A stretch of 64,000 bases of DNA from Bacteriovorax stolpii (lineage in GTDB: Bacteria > Bdellovibrionota > UBA2428): the NCBI GenBank assembly GCA_945881775.1, contig CAMCVE010000012.1, forward strand, positions 1 through 64,000, given 5' to 3'. Below the pieces are notes generated by a model, which saw nothing but the letters and a program-made list of their open reading frames with translations, searched no databases and was not told where the DNA came from. Position numbers and translations under genes: made by a program. Shown piece after piece: positions 26,200 through 35,100 of the stretch. Numbering within the stretch: position 1 is the first letter of the stretch; each line of letters begins with the position of its first letter.

Positions 26200-29100
26200 G
26201 TTCGCCTCCGTCTTAAGAGTCGCTGGAGCCAGTTCTGGGGCGGTGCTTTATGAAGGGCGGTGGCGAGCTCCGAGAGAGTGTGTGTGAGTAGAATCTGTGG
26301 ATTCACCGTGCAACCGAAGACGTTTTCGAGGCGATTGAGCAACTGTATCGCGAGCAGGGAGTGCCCGCCCACATCAAAAAACGTGTCACTGCGCCGAACG
26401 GCAGACGCGCTGTGCGTGAGGGATCTCCAGATCTCGGCGACCGTAACTTCTGCAGGAGTCTGGGGCAATGATGTGTCGGCGGGGGGGGCAGATTGAATGG
26501 CTTTTGTGGAAATCGGCGATTGGCTCTTGATGGCCGAGCAATGAACTTCGAAGTCAGCACCCTCGGCGATCTTTTTTAGAAGGACTTGGAACTCTTGCAG
26601 CAAGTGTTCTGCGGTCTGTGAAGTGAAGAGTTCAGTGGAGTAATCGAGTTCGGCGTGCAGACCCTTCCCCGTTTCTTTGAAGGCGAGTGAGATCTCTGTC
26701 GCAATGTGTCCCGAGTGCAGGTGAACCTGACCGAGCTCCAGGTTTCCGAAGGACTGGCTTCGGTTGCGTGTGTCTTGGTAAGAAAAGAATGCTTGATAGA
26801 GGGCCGCGCTGCTTGTGCGGCTGTTTCCTGGGAGAAGTTCAGAAATTTTTTCAAAGGGCATGTCCTGATGGGCTAGTGCCCCTAGGGAGGCATCCCGAAC
26901 GTTTTTCAGCAGCGTTGAGAAAGTGGTACCCTTAGGAATTTTGTTACGAAGTAGAACTGTGTTCACAAAGAAACCAATCACACCAAGCGTTTCTGGCCGC
27001 TGTCGGCCTTGCACGGGAACTCCCACGCAGAAATCTTCCTGCCCAGACCATTGGTGAAGGAGAACTTTGTAGACGGCTAAAAGGAGCATTGAAAGCGTCG
27101 CCCCTTGTGATGTGGCAAAGCGTGAGAGGTTCTTCACGAGAGCCTCTGGGACCGAAAACTCCATCATCTTACTTTGGTACTTGAGTGAATCGGGACGGAC
27201 GTGGTCTGCGGGCAACCTGAGTGGAGGCATGTCCATAAGGGCTTGCTTCCAGAACGGAGCGTGCACATTCCTATTGCGAAGTTGAGTCTGAGACTGCCAC
27301 TGAGCAAAATCTCGGTACTGGATCTGGAGCGGCTGAACCTTAATCTCGGCACCTTGCTCGAGGGAGGCATATCCCGAGCCGAGCTCATCGAGCAAAAGGT
27401 CAAAGGACCATCCATCGAAAATCAGGTGATGCACAACAATGGCCATGACATGTTCGTGTTCAGATGTCTCAAAGACCCGGGCCCAGAACAGAGGTCCTTG
27501 TTTAAAATCAAAAATGCGTCGGACTTCGGTGTCGAGTCGAGCCTGTAGCTTGGAGCTTCCAATTTTTTCAAATCCTAGGTCGAGCTTAAATGGTTTTTGC
27601 TCAAGCCGAGCGCCTTGTGCGTCCTCAACGAATACGATTGAAAGTGCAGTTTGGCGCGTGAGAAGCGAATCGAGTGAGTCTTGCAGTGCTTTGCGGCTCA
27701 GCTTGCCTTTGAGTACAAACGCTGCTGGTAGATTAAACGCGCGGCTATCCGGAAACAAACGTGCAAGATAGTAGAGGCGGGCTTGCATCGGCGACAGCGA
27801 CACGCGAGCAGAGGTCTCGACTCGAGGAATATCTTCTAAGGGTAGTTGTGAGCTCCGACATTTTTGAGCCATGGATCCGAGGGTGGCTTGAGCAAAAATG
27901 TCGGGCAGCGCGAGTTCTAAGCCCTCTTTTTCCAGGAGTCCGATGAGTCTTAGAGCAAGCACGGAGTGCCCGCCCAAAACGAAGAAATCTGAATCTGGCT
28001 CGAGCTGATTCATCTCGATACCAAGCACTTGTGACCACGCCTGCGCGAGTTGGACTTCGGCGTCGCTGAGCCCTCGCAGCGCGGATCGAGGTGCCTGCGA
28101 AGGAGGGGGAGCTTCAGCCAATTTCTTCAGAGCAACTCTGTCGATTTTGTCGTTGGCCGTCATGGGTAGAGAGTCGAGTCGATGATACCGAGTCGGTATA
28201 CTGTTCTCGGCAAGGCGGCCTAGTAGCTGAGACCGTACTCCGCTTGCTGCAAGCAAGGTGCTAGAAACATAAAACGCCACGAGCTCGATTCCGGCAGGAC
28301 CCTGGGCTGCGAGCACTGCGGATTGGGTGAGATCAGCGATCGATGCGAGCGCCGATTCGACCTCTCCGATCTCAATGCGATATCCCCGAATTTTGACTTG
28401 CTGGTCGCTCCGGCCCAGGATCTGTAGGTCTCCATTAGGAAGACGCCGACCCAAATCTCCCGTTCGGTAAAGGGAAGTTCCAGAACTGGCGCCCTCAAAG
28501 GGAGCGGCGACGAACTTCTCGTGAGTGAGCGATTCATTTTTCCAATATCCTTTGGCAACGCCCCATCCTCCGATGCAGATCTCGCCAACAACTCCGGCAG
28601 GCAGGGGTTGCAGATTTGTATCGAGGATATGGATCTGCGTTTGACGTATCGGAGAGCCAATCGGGATAGAGATGGCCTTAAGATGCTCTGGAGTCACGCG
28701 GAGGCAAGAAGACCAGATCGTCGTTTCAGTAGGTCCGTACATGTTCCACAGCTCACGACTGGTTCTAAGAAGTTCGCTTGCCAGTTCTTTGGGAAGCGGT
28801 TCTCCGCCTGCGAGAGCTCTAAGGTTGAGCGAGGCATCTGAAAGTCCCGCGAGTTGAAGCAGGGTCCAGCTTGTGGGAGTTGCTTGCAGTGTGGTGATGC
28901 GTTGTTCGCGCAGGCACGCTACGAGCGCGCGACCATCTCGAGCCATTTCGCGATCAAGGACCACAAGTTGCGCGCCGCAAATCAGCGGGAGATAGATCTC
29001 GAGACCAGCGATATCGAAGGTTAAGGTCGTGATTGCAGCGATGCGATCCTCGGGGCTAAGGCCCGGACATTCTTTCATGGAGAGTAGGAAATTTACAAGC

Positions 29101-32100
29101 GAGCCATGCGTCACCACGACGCCTTTTGACTTACCCGTCGAGCCCGACGTGTAGAGGATGTAGGCAGGCGTGCTCGCAGGAACCAGTGGAAGTGCCGTCG
29201 GAGCTTGTTTGAGATCAAGGGGTGATTCGAGCAAATCCTCGACCCACACTACGTTTCGCTCAAAAGTTGAGGCAATTTTTTGGTAGGCGCGCGAAGCCAG
29301 AACGAGCGTTGGATCCGCATCGCGGAGAATATCTAGAACTTTTGTGATCGGATACTGAGGATCGAGTGGCACGTACGGCGCTTCGCAGCTCAGCACACCT
29401 AGGAGCGTTGCGGGCAATTGAGCTGTGCGATCGAGCAAGAGCGCAACACGGTCGCCAGGCTTCAAACCCGCGCGAAGTAGACCCTGCCAGACCTGAATGG
29501 CTGCGCGAGTGAGGCCGTCTCGGTCGAGCACTCGACCCTGCAGATCACTCACTTTGAGGCGGGAATCAAGCAAGGAACTCAGTGCGGGCTGAGTTTCAAA
29601 GGATTCAAGGGAGGGCTGCGGGGGGTTGAGGCTCACCAAGGGGAGAGCCGCAACGGGAGAGGTGGGATCGGCGGCCGCGCTGGCGAGATAGTGGCAGAGC
29701 GATTGCATCAAAGCGGTCATCTGCTCGTCACTAAAGAGATCAAGGCTGTACTGCGTCTCCAGGGTCAGGCCCCCGTCGAGTGTTTCAACAGCGTTGATAA
29801 AGAGCTCGAAATTTTCCGAGACGCGAGGCAAAGACAGGAACCCTGCATGCAGGCCGCTCCAATCGAATTTTGTGACATCGAGTGTTTGGTCGAGATTGAA
29901 AAGCACGGGCATCAGAGGCACACGGTCCTCGTGGCGCGAAACCTTCATGTCCCTTAATATTTCTTGGAACGTCGTATCACCGTGTTCAAATGCATCCAGC
30001 AAAACGCTGCGACTTGCCTTGATGTTGTCGACAAACGAACGCGCGGTTGCGGGGCGCACGCGTACAGGAAGCGTGTTCACGCAGTGCCCAACGAGCGTTG
30101 GAAAGTCGCAAGAAGCTTGTCCGGCTTTAGCCACTCCCATCACAAAGTCATTTTGCCCACTCATCCGGGCAAACCACGTTGTGACTCCGGTGAAGAGTGT
30201 CGTAAAGAAACTCGTCCCATTCTTTAGCCCAGCTTCTCGCAGGGCTTGGATCTGCCCAGGGGCAAGAGGCCAATCGAGTCTTTTCGATTCGAAACTTCGA
30301 TTCGCCGTTCGCTCTTTATCAATGGGGAGTCGAAGACGTTCGGGGAGCGTCGTGTAGACACCTCTCCAGTACTTGCGGTTTCTATCTTGAAGCTTTGAGC
30401 GAGCCAGTGCGTAGTCGGTCATTGATCCGGCTGGCGAGAGAGCGGGTTCGAGTCCCTTGATAAATGAACCGTAGGCAAGGGCGAGTTCCTTTATGATAAT
30501 TCCTAACGACCACCCATCGCAGACGATGTGATGCGCGCAGATTCTCAGGCGCTGCTGTGTTGGACCGTCTTCAATCAAAGAGAAGCGAATCAGGGGTCCG
30601 TGGGTCAAATCAAACGGCAGCTCCGTCTCCTGAATATCTTTGACGGAGATCAAGGGGCCTGCGGGCATCGGAGCTTCGTGAAGTGCGCCGGTCTTCGCAT
30701 CAAAGCGCGCTCGCAAGGAAGCGTGACGTTTAAGAAGCCACTGGAGAGCTGCTTCGAGGGCTTTTTTATTGAGCTCACCACTGAGTCTCAGCTCGACCGC
30801 CTCGTTGTAGGAGAGGCTCGCTTGAGAACTCATCTGACTCGCCATCCAGATTTCTCTTTGGGCGGGAGTCGACGAACGGTCTTCTCCTCTTCTAAAGAAG
30901 CCAGCATCTTGCATCTCAGCTACAGAATCTTCAAATGCCTTATGACATTGTTCCAAGTCGGCTTGGCTGTGTGATGCCGTGAGGAAACAGGGAAAGTTCT
31001 CGATGATGTGGATGCCCTTGCTGCGCATCAGCAGACAAAAGAGTTCCGAGTACGGGGTCTCTTCGAGAAAGCTCAATCTAAACATCGAAGCAAAGTGGTG
31101 CAACTCAAAGGGTGCCCCCACGGACTTGAGGTGCTCGTTCACCTGCTCGACGAAGTTCTGGGTGCGAGCATTCAAGCTTTTTTGAAGCTCAGGTCCCTCA
31201 CTCTTAAGATGCTTGAGGACTGCAAAGGCCGCTGAGAGCGCAAGCGGATGTCTCAGGTAGGTGCCCGCAAAGTAAGTGACTCCCACTTCGGGACGCGACT
31301 CATCTCCGAAGCGCCAGTCACCGCCGTCCAGAGCGTCCATGAATTTGCGTTTGCCGGCGATCACGCCGATGGGATTGCTGCCGCCAACAACTTTGCCATA
31401 ACTGGCCAGGTCGGCTTTGACGTCGAAGATCGCCTGGGCCCCCTGCGGATGCGCCCGGAGGCCGGTGATCACCTCATCGAAAATCAGACAAATCTCTGTC
31501 TGCTCGGTCAGAGTGCGTAGCTCTTTCAAGAAAGCTGTGGGCTGAAGGCGTGGGTTTCGAGACTGGACGGGCTCTACCAGAACGGCAGCGATTTCTGAGG
31601 CACGGTCTCGAATAACTCGGAGGCTGTCAGAATTTCCGTACTCAAGAACGATCACGTTTCCGACACTCGAAGGCATGATTCCGGGAGCTGCGGCGTAGGC
31701 GCGACCATTCTTTCCACCGCGGACAATCACTTCGTCGACGATGCCATGATAGGACCCTGCAAAGACTACGAGCAGATCTCTCTTCGTCACGGTGCGTGCG
31801 ATGCGGACGCATCCCAAAACGGCTTCAGAGCCAGTGCAGCAAAAAGCCGCCCGCTCATTTCCGGTGATCTCGCAAAAGAGTTTTGCAGTTTCCCCGGCAA
31901 GAGGCGTTGAGGGACCCACCTCAATTCCCAAATCGAGTTGAGCTTTTTGGGCCTCCTTTATAAAGTCTGGAGAGTGGCCAAGGAAGTTGGTTCCAAAGCC
32001 GTTCAGAAGATCAATGTACTCGTTGCCGTCGATATCCCAGAGTTTTGATCCCTTGGATCGAGAGACAGCGACAGGATAAACAATCTCTTTGGTGGCTGGC

Positions 32101-35100
32101 TTGAAGCCAGACACCACCCGAGGATCCGCAAAGTGGGCGCGGTTCTCGCTAGCGTGCGCTTTAGAGCCGGCTGTGCGCTGGATGTAAAGAGATTTCCATC
32201 TATCAAACGCCAGCGCTTGCGCCGGAGTGAACTCTTCTGAGGTGCGGCTGACTCGAGCGATGGCTCCGAACGGGACTCGAGTGACTTCGGCTTCTTCATC
32301 GCCTATCGAACGCGCTGCCGCAGATTCAGAAAAGACGTGGGCCATCGGGGTCTCGCCCGCACTAGGCGCCGCTGCGCCGATGTAATCCGAGAGCGTGCCG
32401 AGCGTCGCGAGGTCCTCGGTGAGTCTTCTAAAGCTCAGCGGGATTTTAAACTTTTTCTCGAGGGCAGTGGCAGCTTGTGTGAGGAACAGTGAATCGAGAC
32501 CCATTTCGGTAAAGCTCAAATCGCGTCCAAAAGATGAAATTTCAAGACCCGAGATGTCTTCGAAAAGGCCAACAACTTGCTCCAAAACGGAGTTCGAAAC
32601 ACCGACTGGCTCAACATCACTTGGCCTTGCGGGAGCCGCCGCGTTTAGGGTGGCTTCGGCCAAGTAATGCTTGCGCTCAAAGGGATAGGCAGGCAGAGAG
32701 ACTTTACGTGCGTCGGCATCAACGGGTGTGAGAATTTCAGATCCCAAACACCAGAGTTTTCCTTGGCACGAGAGCCACTCTAACGACTCGGCTTCGCTTC
32801 GGTCGGAAAGACTCGGAACGACGTGTGTGCTTGGAGGAAGGCACTGTCTCGCGAAAGTGGTCAGATTCTTTCCTGGTCCGAGCTCTAGCCAGACGACATC
32901 GGGATTGTCGTTGTGGGCTGCGGCAACGCAGTCTTGGAATTGTATGGAAGCTCTGATGACGTTCGACCAGTGATTTGGACTGAGGGCCTCTTCATGAGCT
33001 AAGAGACGGCCCTTGGAGCCAGAGTAGAGGTCGATCTGGGGTGCGTGGAGTCGCACGTGCTGAAGCTTGTCGAGCAAGGTCTGAGAGACGGCGTCCATGG
33101 CTGGAGAGTGATAAGCGTAGTCGACGGAAATTCTCGAAGAGGGAACGTCTTTTGTGCTCAGTAGTTCGGCAAAACTCGAGAGCTCCGGAACTGATCCCGA
33201 GACGATACTCAGGAAGGGGCTGATGGAGGCCGCGACGGCTAGATTTGGGGGCAGTATTTTTTGCACCTCCATGGTCGGCAGTCGGACCGAGAGCATGGAA
33301 CCTTTTGAAATAGCCTGCAGTGCCTTCCACTGGGTTTCGAGGAGCGCGAAAGCCTCTTGGAGCGAGAAGACGCCGGCAATCACGGCGGCTGTAAACTCGC
33401 CCAGGCTGTATCCAAGCAAGGCGCGAGGCTGTACGCCGCGATCCATCAACGTGCGAGCGAGCGAGTATTCGAGTGCAAGCAGCTTTGCCTGCGGGGAGAC
33501 AGCCGCAGCGTTTGCCTCTAAACAATGGGACATGTGCTGAGCAAAAAGAGAGTCGCTCTTAAGAAGTTGCTCGCCCATGCTCGTGTACTGCGTTCCGTCT
33601 CCAGGGAAAAGAAAGAGCACGTCACGAGTCGACTGGCATTGACCCTGTCCCGAGTAAGGGCTGCTCTCTTCTAGAAGAAGTCTCTGTGCCTCGGAGCGGG
33701 AATTGGCGACGACCCATCGTCTTTCAGAGAACTCTTTACGCCCGCGAGAGGCGCTCATTGCGATGTCTTGGATTCGAGCTGTGCGCGTCTTTAGATCATG
33801 GGCCCAATCTTTGGACATTTGGCGGAGTGCGTGTGGGCTTCGTGCAGACAGAACAAGAAGTTGGGGTCCCCTATCGAGATCAGGCACGATGGAATCGGTC
33901 GAGGGGGCCGATTCAAGAATAACATGGGCGTTTGTTCCTCCGACGCCAAAAGAACTCACTCCGGCGCGGCGCGCTCCCGTCCAAGCACGAAGCGAAGTAT
34001 TTACAAAAAACGGTGAACGACTCCAATTGTGTTTTGAGGTGGGCTGCTTGCAGCCAAGACTCGCAGGAATCTGAGCATGTTTGATTGCTAAGACAGCTTT
34101 CATGAATCCCGCGACGCCTGCGGCAGCCACCAGGTGACCCATATTGCTTTTCACGGATCCGAGAGCACAGAAACCTTCGAGTTCCGTGTCGGCGCGGAAT
34201 GCGTTCGTCAGGGCTTCGAGCTCCATTGGATCTCCGAGAGGCGTGCCAGTTCCATGTCCTTCGACGTAGGAAATGTCTTGCGCCCGCAGTCCCGCCAATC
34301 CGAGAGCTTGGCGAACGACTTCTGTTTGTCCTTCGATGCTCGGTGCCGTAAAGCTTGGCTTAAGGCCGCCGTCGTTGTTGAGGGCGGCACCTCGAATGAT
34401 CGCAAGCACCTCGTCTCCGTCACGAACCGCATCGTCGAGGCGCTTTAAAAGAACAACTCCCGCGCCGTCGCTGAACACAGTTCCACTCGAATGTTCAGAG
34501 AAGCTTGCCGTGTGTCCATCTTTTGAGAGCATGGCACCTTCTTGATAGAGGTGCCCGGCATTCTGTGGGCTGAAGACCGTGGCACCCCCGGCAAGGGCCA
34601 TTTCGCAGCGACCTTCGCGTAAAGCAAAAAAGGCTTCGCTAATGGCAACGAGCGAAGTTGAGCACGCGGTATGAATCGAAAGGGCCGGCCCCTGAAGGTC
34701 GAGTTTATAGGCGACTCGGGAGGCGACATGGTCTCTTTCATTGAGAAGTTGTGCGCCGAAGAGTCCAATTTTCTTTAAGACGTCGGAATTCCGAAAAACG
34801 TTGTTAAGGAAGTAGGTGTTCGCAGACACTCCTGCAAAAACACCGATATTGTGCGGGCGCTGGCGGCCCACATAGCCCGCTTTTTCGAGTGCCAGCCAGC
34901 AGATCTCTAAGAAGAGACGCTGTTGAGGGTCTAAAACCGACGCTTCAGATCCAGTGAACCCAAAAAATTCAGCGTCGAAGTCGAAGGCTCCCTCTACAAT
35001 CCCGCGAACCGGAATATAGTTCGGGTCTTCGCGAGCTTCACTCGGGCATATTTCATCGGGCTTAAAGAATCGAAGCGTCTCGCGACCTTCAAGGAGTGCC

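Noticed and set aside
29794..30357. 187-codon plus-strand open frame inside the synthetase
   Set aside because: The minus strand encodes a continuous C1 domain with an intact active site here.
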